NCBI GenBank assembly: GCA_034933145.1
Contig: JAYFOA010000029.1
Span: 14,191 to 78,190 of the forward strand
Reading direction: 5' to 3'
Source: UBA4644 sp034933145
GTDB taxonomy: Bacteria > Bacillota > Clostridia > Oscillospirales > Butyricicoccaceae
Length of the DNA stretch: 64,000 bases
Position 1 is the first letter of the stretch; each line of letters starts with the position of its first letter. Below are positions 41,807 to 50,233 of the stretch, piece by piece. The notes below the pieces were generated by a model that was not told where the DNA came from, did no database searches, and saw only the letters and a list, made by a program, of their open reading frames with translations. Position numbers and translations under genes: made by a program.

Positions 41807-43186
41807 GTGGTTCTTGCTTTTGCGGCGCTGCTGACGGCGTCGCTTTTGGTGCTGAACTACTATCCGCAGCACGTGGTCCGGCAGCAGATGATCTCCGCAT
41901 CGCGGGATGAGCTGCTGGGCCGCGCCACCACGCTGGCCGCCGCCATGGAGGGGTTCCCCTCCGTAACATGGGAAAACGCCGATACCGCCGTCGCCGTGCT
42001 GGACGCGGCCCAGGGGCGGCGCGTATTGGTGCTGGATTCCGGGGGACTGGTGATTTACGACAGCCTGCGCACAGGACAGCTGCTGGGTCGGGTCGCTCTC
42101 TATCCGGAGGTGCTGGGTGCGCTGGGCGGCAGCGATTCCTTTTACTGCGACTACTCGCCGGACGCCTTCCTTTCCCGCGCGGCATCGCCGATCCTGCGGG
42201 ACGGCACGGTGGCGGGCGTTGTCTGTCTCCGGCAGGACAGCGAAGATAATGCGGCGCTGCTCGGCGAGATCCGCAGGGACATCTATCAGATCTCCCTGGG
42301 CGCGACAATGATCTGCATGCTGTTTCTGCTGCTCTTCAATCTGGCGCTTGGGCGGCGGTTTTCCACGCTGCTGATGGGTGTTCACGCCGTCGGCAGCGGC
42401 GATTACGAATACCGGATCCGCATGAACGGCGCCGATGAGCTGAGCGAGGTGGCCGGAGAGTTCAACGAACTGTCCGTCAAGCTGCAGCGCACGGAGAACA
42501 TGCGCCGGCAGTTTGTCTCCGACGCTTCGCATGAGCTCAAGACGCCGCTGGCCTCCATCAAGCTGCTCAGCGATTCCATTGTCCAGAGCCCGGACATCCG
42601 GCCGGCGGAAATGCGGGAGTTCGTTTCCGACATCGGGGAGGAGATCGGCCGTCTCACCCGCATCACTGAGCGGCTGCTCAGCCTTTCGCAGCTGGACGCG
42701 CTGCCGGAAGTGCGGCCGGTCTGCTGCGATATGGGCCAGACCGCGCGGAAGTGCGCGCAGCTGCTGGCCCCCACCGCCGAGCTGCTTGACGTCCGGCTGC
42801 TGCTGGAATTTACGGGCAGCCAGATGGTACGGGGAACACAGGACGGCATCTACCATATTGTCTTTAACCTGATGGAAAACGCGGTGAAATATAATAAAAG
42901 GGGCGGCCGGGTTACGGTTCGATTTTTCCATGAAAAGGACCGGGTGGCATTTTCTGTGGAAGACACCGGCATCGGTATCCCGGAGCGGGATCTGCCGAGA
43001 GTCTATGAGCGGTTTTACCGGGTGGATAAGGCCCGGTCCCGCGCCTCGGGCGGCACCGGCCTGGGTCTTGCGATCGTCAAGGAATGGGTCACGACGCTGG
43101 ATGGAGAGCTGCGGGCCGAGAGCGTTTACGGGCAGGGCACGACCTTCACCGTCCTGCTGCCCGCGTGGACGGAGGACGATGCATGA
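41807..43186 (+). CDS. Sensor histidine kinase
   Basis: Membrane kinase of about 459 residues. N-terminal helix (about 1-18), extracytoplasmic sensor (about 20-160), second helix (about 163-182), HAMP (about 183-235), HisKA with SDASHELKTPLASIK (His 242 by this start), and HATPase with NLMENAVKYN, DTGIGIPERD and GGTGLGLAIVKE. GTG 41807 is tentative: the frame is open upstream (basic RRSRRLISSLRFK before the helix), and CTG at 41783 may be the real start. It follows the response regulator by 31 nt and its stop overlaps the GerMN gene (ATGA). Signal unknown. Confidence 0.87.
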   Translation: MVLAFAALLTASLLVLNYYPQHVVRQQMISASRDELLGRATTLAAAMEGFPSVTWENADTAVAVLDAAQGRRVLVLDSGGLVIYDSLRTGQLLGRVALYPEVLGALGGSDSFYCDYSPDAFLSRAASPILRDGTVAGVVCLRQDSEDNAALLGEIRRDIYQISLGATMICMLFLLLFNLALGRRFSTLLMGVHAVGSGDYEYRIRMNGADELSEVAGEFNELSVKLQRTENMRRQFVSDASHELKTPLASIKLLSDSIVQSPDIRPAEMREFVSDIGEEIGRLTRITERLLSLSQLDALPEVRPVCCDMGQTARKCAQLLAPTAELLDVRLLLEFTGSQMVRGTQDGIYHIVFNLMENAVKYNKRGGRVTVRFFHEKDRVAFSVEDTGIGIPERDLPRVYERFYRVDKARSRASGGTGLGLAIVKEWVTTLDGELRAESVYGQGTTFTVLLPAWTEDDA

Positions 43187-43641
43187 GACGGGTGCTTTGT
43201 GTCCTGCTGGCGATGCTGGCGTTGCTGCCCGGCTGTGAGCGGGTCGAATCACAGCCTGCCGAGGGGGCCTGGTATCTGCGCGATACGCCGAACGGTCCGG
43301 TTTGGGAGCAGGCGGGCTTTACTCCTGCATCCGAGGACCCGGCGGAACAGTGTGCAGAGGTGCTGGCTGCGCTGCAGGCGCCGCCGGAGGGGCTGCGTGC
43401 CGCGCTTCCTGCGGAGGTACAGGTTCTCTCCATCCGGGTGGTCAGCAACGTGACGTATGTGAATTTTTCTTCGGAGTATGCAGCGCTCAGTCCGGGGGAC
43501 CGCAGCATCGCCTGCGCCGCCGTGGTCCATTCGCTGCTGCAGCTGAAAGGCCTGCATTATGTCTCGGTCAGCGCGGAGGGAAAGGCGCAGAGCCCGACCT
43601 ATGAGCGGTACTGTACGCTGGGGACATTCATTCTCGAATGA
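43183..43641 (+). CDS. GerMN-domain lipoprotein
   Basis: Lipoprotein of 152 residues. Short signal peptide with lipobox LLPGC (Cys 18). The GerMN domain (about 60-150) is recognisable by VSNVTYVNFSSEYAALSPGD and a repeated strand-helix pattern. GerMN is found in germination protein GerM and in lipoproteins paired with kinases. Here it is translationally coupled to a sensor kinase, so it may sense or modulate that kinase from outside, much as LpqB does for MtrB in actinobacteria (analogy only). Confidence 0.78.
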   Translation: MRRVLCVLLAMLALLPGCERVESQPAEGAWYLRDTPNGPVWEQAGFTPASEDPAEQCAEVLAALQAPPEGLRAALPAEVQVLSIRVVSNVTYVNFSSEYAALSPGDRSIACAAVVHSLLQLKGLHYVSVSAEGKAQSPTYERYCTLGTFILE

Positions 43642-43715
43642 CGGACAAGCCTCCCGGCGCGGGGGACTGTCTGTTTTGAGTGCTTGCACGGTATTAGGAT
43701 AAAGCAATTCTTTTC

Positions 43716-43836
43716 TTGCCTTTCCCCGGCCTGGGGTATATAATTGACATAGTTTCAAGCGTCGGATCGTAAATTTCTGTGGAAGATGACCGACGCTTCT
43801 CTATTAATGCATTAATATGTTCAATGGCATATTAAT
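43716..43836 (+). promoter_or_regulatory. Promoter and double inverted-repeat leader of the butyrate kinase gene
   Basis: TTGCCT (43716-43721), 17-nt spacer, TATAAT (43739-43744). Downstream, AAGCGTCGG (43757-43765) pairs with CCGACGCTT (43790-43798), and ATTAATATG (43811-43819) pairs with CATATTAAT (43828-43836), the latter just before the GGAGG of the ATG at 43859. The first could be an RNA hairpin; the second looks like an AT-rich operator or a structure controlling ribosome access. Confidence 0.6.
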
Positions 43837-43858
43837 ATAGATTTCTGGAGGATACCAC

Positions 43859-44911
43859 ATGCGTATATTCGTGATCAACCCAGGGGCGACCTCCACAAAG
43901 CTGGCGGTTTTTGAAAATGAAGAGCGGGTTTGGAACCGTACGGTGGAGCATGATGCTGCCGAGCTGGCGCCGTTTGCCCGCGTTACGGACCAGCTGCCCT
44001 ACCGAAAAAAACTGATTGAGGCCGCGCTGGCGGAAGCGTCTTTCCCGCTCTCCGGCTTCGACGCAATCGCTGCCCGCGGCGGACTGCTGCGGCATATTCC
44101 GTCGGGCACTTATCTGGTGAGCGACCGGATGCTGGAAGATATTTATAATCCGCCCTACGGTGAGCACGCGTCCAACCTGGGCCCGCTGCTGGCAAGGGAG
44201 CTGGGCGATGCCGCACATATTCCGGCCTATATCACGGACCCGGTTTCCACCGACGAAATGACGGAGACCGCACGGATTTCCGGCCTTCGGGGAATGCAGC
44301 GGGAGAGCTTTTTCCATGCGCTCAATCACAAGGCAATGGCCCGCCGCGCCGCCCAGCAGCTCGGAAAGCCGTACGAGGCGCTGCGGCTGATCGTGGTACA
44401 TATGGGCGGCGGCGTTTCGGTGGCGGCCCACGAGTACGGACGGGTTGTGGATGTCTATAACGTCAAGGATGAAGGCAGCTTTTCCATGGACCGCGGCGGC
44501 AGCCTGCCTGTCAACGCGGTGGTCAACCTCTGCTTCTCCGGGAAGACGAAGGCGGAGATCAAGCGCCTGTTGGGCGCTGAAGCGGGTGTCTATTCCTATC
44601 TGGGTACCCGGGACTTCCGGCAGGTGGAAGAGCGGGCCGAGCACGGGGAACCGGATGCAATGCGGGTTTATGACGCATTGGTTTATCAGCACTGCAAGGA
44701 TATCGGGGCGATGGCCGCCGTCCTGCGCTTCCGCGTGGACGCCGTCGTTCTTACCGGCGGCATGGCAAACAGCAAGCGTCTGTGCGCCGCTATTACTGAA
44801 CGCGTTGGGGCGTTGGCTCCCGTTCTGGTTCAGCCGGGCGAGGCCGAGATGGAGGCGCTGGCGCTGGGTGCGCTGCGGGTCCTGCGCGGCGGGGAAGTAA
44901 GCGAGTATTAA
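43859..44911 (+). CDS. buk: Butyrate kinase (or related acyl kinase)
   Basis: Acetokinase-fold enzyme of 350 residues that makes ATP from an acyl phosphate. Phosphate-1 motif INPGATSTKLAVFE, the AARGGLLRHIPSGTY region, ARISGLRGMQRESFFHALNHKA, the HMGGGVSVAAHEYGR and DVYNVKDEGSFSMDRGG motifs, and adenosine-site VLTGGMANSKRL are all those of Buk. GGAGGATACCAC precedes the ATG. No phosphotransbutyrylase is adjacent; instead iorA follows after 40 nt. That context suggests an aryl- or branched-acyl phosphate as substrate. Confidence 0.88.
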   Translation: MRIFVINPGATSTKLAVFENEERVWNRTVEHDAAELAPFARVTDQLPYRKKLIEAALAEASFPLSGFDAIAARGGLLRHIPSGTYLVSDRMLEDIYNPPYGEHASNLGPLLARELGDAAHIPAYITDPVSTDEMTETARISGLRGMQRESFFHALNHKAMARRAAQQLGKPYEALRLIVVHMGGGVSVAAHEYGRVVDVYNVKDEGSFSMDRGGSLPVNAVVNLCFSGKTKAEIKRLLGAEAGVYSYLGTRDFRQVEERAEHGEPDAMRVYDALVYQHCKDIGAMAAVLRFRVDAVVLTGGMANSKRLCAAITERVGALAPVLVQPGEAEMEALALGALRVLRGGEVSEY

Positions 44912-44951
44912 ATAAACTGACAGGATAATATTCGAAAGGGGTGCAACAGAA

Positions 44952-46700
44952 ATGAAACAGCTGATGACCGGCAACGAGGCCGCCGCCCGCGGCGCGTATG
45001 AAGCCGGCCTGAAGGTAGGCGCCGCCTATCCGGGGACGCCAAGCACGGAAATTTTTGAGAACCTGCCCCAGTATAAGGACGCGCTGTACTGCGAGTGGGC
45101 TCCCAACGAAAAGGTGGCCGCAGAGGTGGCCTACGGCGCGTCGATGGCCGGGGTACGGTCCCTGTGTGCGATGAAGCATGTGGGCGTCAATGTGGCGGCC
45201 GATCCGATCTTTACCGCCGCGTACAACGGCGTGGGCGGCGGCTTTGTCATCGTGTCGGCCGATGACCCCAGCATGCATTCGTCTCAGAATGAGCAGGACA
45301 ACCGCTATTACGCGAAGGCCGCCAAGCTGGCGATGGTGGAGCCCTCCGACAGCCAGGAATGCAAGGATTTCATGGCCGTGGCCTTTGACGTTTCCCAGCG
45401 GTTTGATCTTCCGGTGCTGTTCCGGATGACCACCCGCGTCTGCCACAGCAAGAGCCTGGTGGAGTTTGGCGAGCGGAAAGAGGCCGAGGTGCTGCCCTAT
45501 AAGCGCAATGTGCGCAAGTATGTCTGCACGCCTGCCAACGCAAAGCTCAACCACCCGCTGCTGGAGCAGAAGCTCCGGGATCTGGAGGTCTATGCCAACA
45601 CCTGCCCGATCAACCGGATGGAGATCAAAGACACAAAGGTCGGCGTGATCACCGCCTCTATCGCCTATCAATATGCGAAGGAAGCGTTCCCCGAGGATAC
45701 CTCCTTCCTCAAGCTGGGCTTTACGTATCCGCTGCCGATGGATCTGATCCGGGAATTCGCCGCGAAAGTGGAAAAGCTTTACATCATCGAAGAGCTGGAA
45801 CCCTTTATGGAGGAGCAGATCAAGGCCGCCGGCATCCCCTGCGAGGGGAAAAGCGTAATCCCCAATATGTATGAGCTGAACCCTGAGGTCGTGGCTAAAG
45901 GCGTATTCGGCACCGAGCCGAAAACAACCAAGGTGGACTGCGGCATGGTGGGGCGTCCGCCCGCACTGTGCCCGGGCTGCCCGCACCGCGGATTCTTCTA
46001 TGTGATGTCCAAAGGCAAGGACTTCGTCATCTGCGGCGATATCGGCTGCTATACGCTGGGCAGCGCCGCACCGCTGAGCGCCATGGACAGCGTCGTCTGC
46101 ATGGGCGGCGGCTTCTCTGCCGCCATGGGCATGGCAAAGGCCTTTGAGATCACCGGCCAGACGAACAAGAAGGTTTTCGGTGTGCTGGGCGACAGCACCT
46201 TTTTCCACAGCGGCATGACCGGTGCCGTGGACATCGCCTACAACAAGGGCAATGTCATCCCCGTGGTGCTGGACAACTCCATCACCGGCATGACGGGCCA
46301 CCAGGATAACCCGGGCACCGGCGAGACGCTGATGGGTGAAGAGACACCGGTCATCCGGATCGAGGACGTGCTGCGTTCCTATGGCTTTACCAATGTCATC
46401 ATTGTGGACCCGCAGGACCTTAAAGCCATGCAGAAGGCCGTGGACGACGCGCTGGCATCCAAGGAGCCGGCCGCGATCATCACGCGGCGGCCCTGCCTGC
46501 TGATCAAGAAGATCAAACACAATATCGGGCTCTGCGCGGTGGACAGAGAAAAATGCCGCAGCTGCAAAATGTGTCTGAAAGTCGGCTGCCCCGCCGTCTG
46601 CATGAAAGACGGCAAGGCGTTCATCGACGAAACGCTCTGCGTGGGCTGCACGGTCTGCGCGCAGGTCTGCCCCTTCGGGGCCATTGAAAGGATCAGGTGA
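44952..46700 (+). CDS. iorA: Indolepyruvate:ferredoxin oxidoreductase, alpha subunit
   Basis: TPP enzyme subunit of 582 residues that oxidatively decarboxylates aryl pyruvates to aryl-acetyl-CoA and reduces ferredoxin. MTGNEAAARGAYEAG at the N-terminus, the TPP site with VLGDSTFFHSGMTG (Gly-Asp about 413-414) and DNSITGMTGHQDNPG, and C-terminal ferredoxin Cys sets CRSCKMC and CVGCTVCAQVCP (about 536-580). Overlaps iorB by 3 nt at the alternative GTG. Works with IorB and ferredoxin in the cytosol. Confidence 0.94.
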   Translation: MKQLMTGNEAAARGAYEAGLKVGAAYPGTPSTEIFENLPQYKDALYCEWAPNEKVAAEVAYGASMAGVRSLCAMKHVGVNVAADPIFTAAYNGVGGGFVIVSADDPSMHSSQNEQDNRYYAKAAKLAMVEPSDSQECKDFMAVAFDVSQRFDLPVLFRMTTRVCHSKSLVEFGERKEAEVLPYKRNVRKYVCTPANAKLNHPLLEQKLRDLEVYANTCPINRMEIKDTKVGVITASIAYQYAKEAFPEDTSFLKLGFTYPLPMDLIREFAAKVEKLYIIEELEPFMEEQIKAAGIPCEGKSVIPNMYELNPEVVAKGVFGTEPKTTKVDCGMVGRPPALCPGCPHRGFFYVMSKGKDFVICGDIGCYTLGSAAPLSAMDSVVCMGGGFSAAMGMAKAFEITGQTNKKVFGVLGDSTFFHSGMTGAVDIAYNKGNVIPVVLDNSITGMTGHQDNPGTGETLMGEETPVIRIEDVLRSYGFTNVIIVDPQDLKAMQKAVDDALASKEPAAIITRRPCLLIKKIKHNIGLCAVDREKCRSCKMCLKVGCPAVCMKDGKAFIDETLCVGCTVCAQVCPFGAIERIR

Positions 46701-46705
46701 GCGAT

Positions 46706-47278
46706 ATGAGCAACGTGAAAAGCATCCTTCTGGTCGGCGTAGGCGGCCAGGGTACGATTTTGGTCAGCAAGCTGTTGACCCAGGGGCTGATTCGGGAAGG
46801 CTATGACGTGAAAATGAGCGAGGTTCACGGTATGGCGCAGCGCGGCGGCAGCGTTTCCACTCAGGTGCGCTACGGCGACAAAGTCTATTCCCCGATCATC
46901 GGCCGCGGTCAGGCAGACGTGATGGTGGCCTTTGAGAAGCTGGAGGCCGTCCGCTATGCGGAGTTTTTAAAGCCGGAGGGCGTGGCGGTTATCAATGACT
47001 ATGAGATTCCGTCCATGCCCGTGGCCGCCGGGATGGCAGAGTATCCCGAGGGCTGCATTGAGTCAATGAAAAAGAGCTTTAAGACGCTGGTGATCGACGC
47101 AGCCTCCGTCGCAAAGGAGCTGGGCAACAGCAAGTGCATGAATGTGGTGCTGATGGGCGCGATGGTCAAGGCTTTCGGCATGACGGACATCCCCTGGGAG
47201 GACGTGCTGAAGGAGAACCTGGCGGCGAAGATTCTGGACCTGAACCTGCGTGCCTTTGCCGCGGGACTGAATGCCTGA
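46706..47278 (+). CDS. iorB: Indolepyruvate:ferredoxin oxidoreductase, beta subunit
   Basis: Gamma-type domain of 2-oxoacid:ferredoxin oxidoreductases, 190 residues: SILLVGVGGQGTILVSKLL, then SEVHGMAQRGGSVSTQVRYG, which are the family signatures. It contributes to CoA-dependent chemistry. ATG 46706 has AGGTGA upstream; GTG 46697 would add three residues and overlap iorA. Followed after 13 nt by an aminotransferase that could supply its 2-oxoacid substrates. Confidence 0.92.
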   Translation: MSNVKSILLVGVGGQGTILVSKLLTQGLIREGYDVKMSEVHGMAQRGGSVSTQVRYGDKVYSPIIGRGQADVMVAFEKLEAVRYAEFLKPEGVAVINDYEIPSMPVAAGMAEYPEGCIESMKKSFKTLVIDAASVAKELGNSKCMNVVLMGAMVKAFGMTDIPWEDVLKENLAAKILDLNLRAFAAGLNA

Positions 47279-47291
47279 AAGGAGCCATCCG

Positions 47292-48491
47292 ATGGTCAGC
47301 AGGGAGATGCATGCGTTGGGCAGCAGCCGAAGCTGCATTCGCGAGCTGTTTGAGTTCGGCAGAAAACGCGCCATAGAAAAGGGCCCGGACAGTGTTCTCG
47401 ACTTCAGTCTGGGCAACCCGAGCATTCCGGCCCCACAGGCGGTGGCGGATGCCGTATACGAACTGATCGCCGGAGATCCGGTAGCCCTGCACGGCTATAC
47501 CAGCGCCGCGGGCGCCGATGCGGTCCGCGACGCTATTGCGGAAAGCTGCAACCGGCGCTTCGGCCTGCGCCTCACCCGCCGCAATCTTTTTATGACCTGC
47601 GGCGCGGCGGCGGCACTGACTGCCACACTGGGCGGGCTGACGCTGGGGCCGGATACGGAATTTGTCGCGTTTGCACCGTTCTTCCCGGAATACCGGGTAT
47701 TTGCTTCTGTCCACGGGGGGAAACTGCGGATCGTCCCCGCCGACGAGGAAGCGTTCCAGATCGACTTTACGGCGGCCGAGGCGGCGATCACGCCCTGCAC
47801 GCAGGCGGTCATTATCAACAGCCCAAACAACCCTTCCGGCGTGGTCTATACGGACGCGACGCTTCGCCGGCTGGCCGAGCTGCTGGCACGCAAATCGCAG
47901 GAATTCGGCCATCCGGTCTATCTGATCAGCGACGAGCCTTACCGCGAGCTGGTCTATGGCGGCATCACCGTCCCCTGGGTACCGGATTTCTACCGGAATA
48001 CGCTGGTTTGTTATTCCTTCAGCAAATCCCTTTCCCTGCCGGGTGAGCGCATCGGCTATGCGCTGGCACCCAACGAGCTGGATGACTTTGACACGGTATG
48101 CGACGCCATCGCGGGCGCGGCCCGCTGCATGGGACACGTCTGCGCGCCCTCCCTGCTTCAGCGGGTGGCGGCAGCGTGTGTCGATGTCCGGCCTGATGTG
48201 GACATCTATGAGCGGAACGCAAAACTTCTCTATACCCGTCTGACGGAGATGGGGTACCGCTGTGCCCGGCCCGACGGCGCCTTTTACCTGTTCTTCAAGG
48301 CACCCCACGGCATGACGGCAAAGCAGTTTTCCGATCGGGCGAGGGATGAGCATCAGCTGCTTTTGGTACCGGGGGATGATTTTGGCTGTCCGAACTGGCT
48401 GCGCCTTTCCTTCTGCGCGCCGACCGAAAAGGTAGAACGGGCTTTGCCTTTGCTTGAAAAGCTGATGCAGGAAGACGTAGTTCCTGCCTGA
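47292..48491 (+). CDS. Class-I PLP aminotransferase, probably aromatic/aspartate type
   Basis: Aminotransferase of 399 residues. Fold-type I landmarks: NSPNNPSGVVY, the DEPYREL Asp that pairs with the pyridine ring, and catalytic Lys in YSFSKSLSLPGERIGY. AAAGGAG precedes ATG 47292. Its place after iorAB argues for transamination of Trp, Phe or Tyr to the aryl pyruvates that Ior oxidises. Exact substrate is inferred; an aspartate or methionine enzyme is possible. A palindromic hairpin ends the operon. Confidence 0.85.
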   Translation: MVSREMHALGSSRSCIRELFEFGRKRAIEKGPDSVLDFSLGNPSIPAPQAVADAVYELIAGDPVALHGYTSAAGADAVRDAIAESCNRRFGLRLTRRNLFMTCGAAAALTATLGGLTLGPDTEFVAFAPFFPEYRVFASVHGGKLRIVPADEEAFQIDFTAAEAAITPCTQAVIINSPNNPSGVVYTDATLRRLAELLARKSQEFGHPVYLISDEPYRELVYGGITVPWVPDFYRNTLVCYSFSKSLSLPGERIGYALAPNELDDFDTVCDAIAGAARCMGHVCAPSLLQRVAAACVDVRPDVDIYERNAKLLYTRLTEMGYRCARPDGAFYLFFKAPHGMTAKQFSDRARDEHQLLLVPGDDFGCPNWLRLSFCAPTEKVERALPLLEKLMQEDVVPA

Positions 48492-48506
48492 ATACACAGA
48501 AAAAGA

Positions 48507-48532
48507 ACTCCCGCGGCAGCTGCCGCGGGAGT
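48507..48532 (+). terminator. Perfect palindromic hairpin after the aromatic fermentation operon
   Basis: A perfect 26-bp palindrome: ACTCCCGCGGCAG and its complement, followed by CCTCTCTTAT. The T tract is weak, but the stem is very stable. Confidence 0.7.
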
Positions 48533-48747
48533 CCTCTCTTATATGGATATGTGTTGTCCCGCACGGAGACTTTTCCGCTGCCGATTCGAGAAGGGGACTT
48601 TTCCGGATTGGCGTGAAAACGAGGCCATTTTTCATTGAGCAAGATCAGAACAGCAAAAGACCCGGAAAACTGTTACCCTATGGACAGCAGCCCGGGCAGA
48701 GCCGCACGGAAGCTGCCGCAGACATATGAAATGCAGGAGCTGACGTT

Positions 48748-49968
48748 ATGCGCAGAAAAATACCGCAGACCACAGTTTATTTTATCTATTCGGGCGCCTC
48801 CGCACTGTTCTTTTCCCTCGTCTTTACAGTGAGCGAAATATACCGGATTGAAACCATCGGTCTCAACCCGCTTCAGCTTGTGCTGGTCGGCACGGTTTTG
48901 GAAGCAGCTTGTCTCCTTTTTGAGATCCCCACCGGGATCGTGGCAGATACGAAAAGCCGGAAGCGGTCCGTCATCATCGGCACCGTACTGATTGGGTCTG
49001 CGTTTGCCCTGGAAGGATTCGTGCCGTCTTTTACGGCGGTGATTCTCAGCCAGCTTTTATGGGGGTTGGGCTATACTTTTACCAGCGGGGCGGATGACGC
49101 GTGGATCGCGGATGAATGCGACGGAAAAAATCTGGATTCCGTCTATCTGAAGGGAGCACAGATCAGTCAGCTGTTTTCCCTGATCGGGATCATTTCCAGC
49201 ACACTTCTCGGTATGCGCAGAATCAATCTTCCGATGATCGCCGGGGGGCTGTCGTTTATCGCGCTTGCGGTGCTGCTGGCCTTTCTCATGGAAGAGCCGA
49301 ACTTTACGCCCGCGCCCGTCGAAGGCCGAAACTCATGGCAGCAGATGCGCCATACGTTTGCAGAGGGAATCAGGCATATCGGCGGGAATCCCGTGCTGAT
49401 ATGGATGGTGGCGATTTCTTTGCTTTACGGCCTTTACAGCGAGGGTGTTGATCGGCTGTGGACGGCCCATTTTTTGAAGGACATCGGTCTTCCTGAAGCA
49501 GGGAACCTACGTCCTGTCGTTTGGATCGGGTTGATAGAAGGGACCGCTATGCTGCTGAGCATCGCGGCGGCGGAATATATCAAGCGAAGAATGGAAAAAT
49601 CGGGCCGGCTTGACCGCGTTTGGATGCTTGCGGCTATCCATGCCCTGATGGTTGCGATGCTGGTCGGTTTCGGCATTTCCCAAAACTTTTCTATGGGCCT
49701 ATCGGCCTATCTGGGGTTTTATATGCTGCGCACAGTCAATGATCCGGTCTACCGGGCCTGGAGAAATCAGAACATCAGACCGGAGGTAAGGGCCACCGTC
49801 ATCTCAACCTATGGGCAGATCGATTCCCTGGGGCAGATCCTCGGTGGTCCCATCATCGGTTATATCGCGCTGAAAACCTCCGTTTCTCTGGCAATCATTG
49901 CGGCGGCGGTCATCCTGTCCCCGGCCGCCGTTTTCCTGATCTGTGGTTCGAAAAGAGACAAACGATAA
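48748..49968 (+). CDS. MFS transporter
   Basis: Twelve-helix major-facilitator protein of 406 residues. The loop between helices 2 and 3 reads EIPTGIVADTKSRKRSVIIG, the MFS signature G-x-x-x-D-x-x-x-R-K/R; LLWGLGYTFTSGADDAWIADE follows. It resembles the group with drug or unknown specificity found in Clostridia. AGGAGC lies before the ATG. It stands alone between the aromatic operon and the M20 cluster; in 48533-48747 I see nothing else. Substrate unknown. Confidence 0.85.
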   Translation: MRRKIPQTTVYFIYSGASALFFSLVFTVSEIYRIETIGLNPLQLVLVGTVLEAACLLFEIPTGIVADTKSRKRSVIIGTVLIGSAFALEGFVPSFTAVILSQLLWGLGYTFTSGADDAWIADECDGKNLDSVYLKGAQISQLFSLIGIISSTLLGMRRINLPMIAGGLSFIALAVLLAFLMEEPNFTPAPVEGRNSWQQMRHTFAEGIRHIGGNPVLIWMVAISLLYGLYSEGVDRLWTAHFLKDIGLPEAGNLRPVVWIGLIEGTAMLLSIAAAEYIKRRMEKSGRLDRVWMLAAIHALMVAMLVGFGISQNFSMGLSAYLGFYMLRTVNDPVYRAWRNQNIRPEVRATVISTYGQIDSLGQILGGPIIGYIALKTSVSLAIIAAAVILSPAAVFLICGSKRDKR

Positions 49969-50188
49969 ATCGCTTGGGCCCTCCCTTCATTCCATAATTT
50001 TTTTACGCTGCTCCAAGCGGTACGTTCTGACCGATTTGCCGATGCACACGGGATTTCGCCGCCGGACCGCAGGACAGGGCGCTATTCTTCTATTAGATAA
50101 CCTGAAGAATTTTTTAGCGCAAATCTGTGCATTTCCGCTGTATTTTCCGTCGTTTTCAACATTTCCGCTATGCAAAATCCAAAAGTTA

Positions 50189-50197
50189 TGCTACAAT
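50189..50197 (+). promoter_or_regulatory. Extended -10 promoter of the peptide/amide catabolic run
   Basis: TGC-TACAAT is an extended -10 element about 36 nt before ATG 50234; no clear -35 box pairs with it. The rest of the gap 49969-50224 looks empty. Confidence 0.45.
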
Positions 50198-50233
50198 AAT
50201 CAAGAAAACTGAACAAAAATTGAGGTGAGCGGA

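Noticed and set aside
43741..43773. Second promoter TTGACA at 43744 before buk
   Set aside because: The -35 box is good, but 17 nt downstream only TCGTAA is found; the TTGCCT/TATAAT pair just upstream is better.
44793..46520. 575-codon open frame on the minus strand
   Set aside because: Antisense to buk/iorA, which have complete family signatures. The product is His/Arg-rich and matches no domain.
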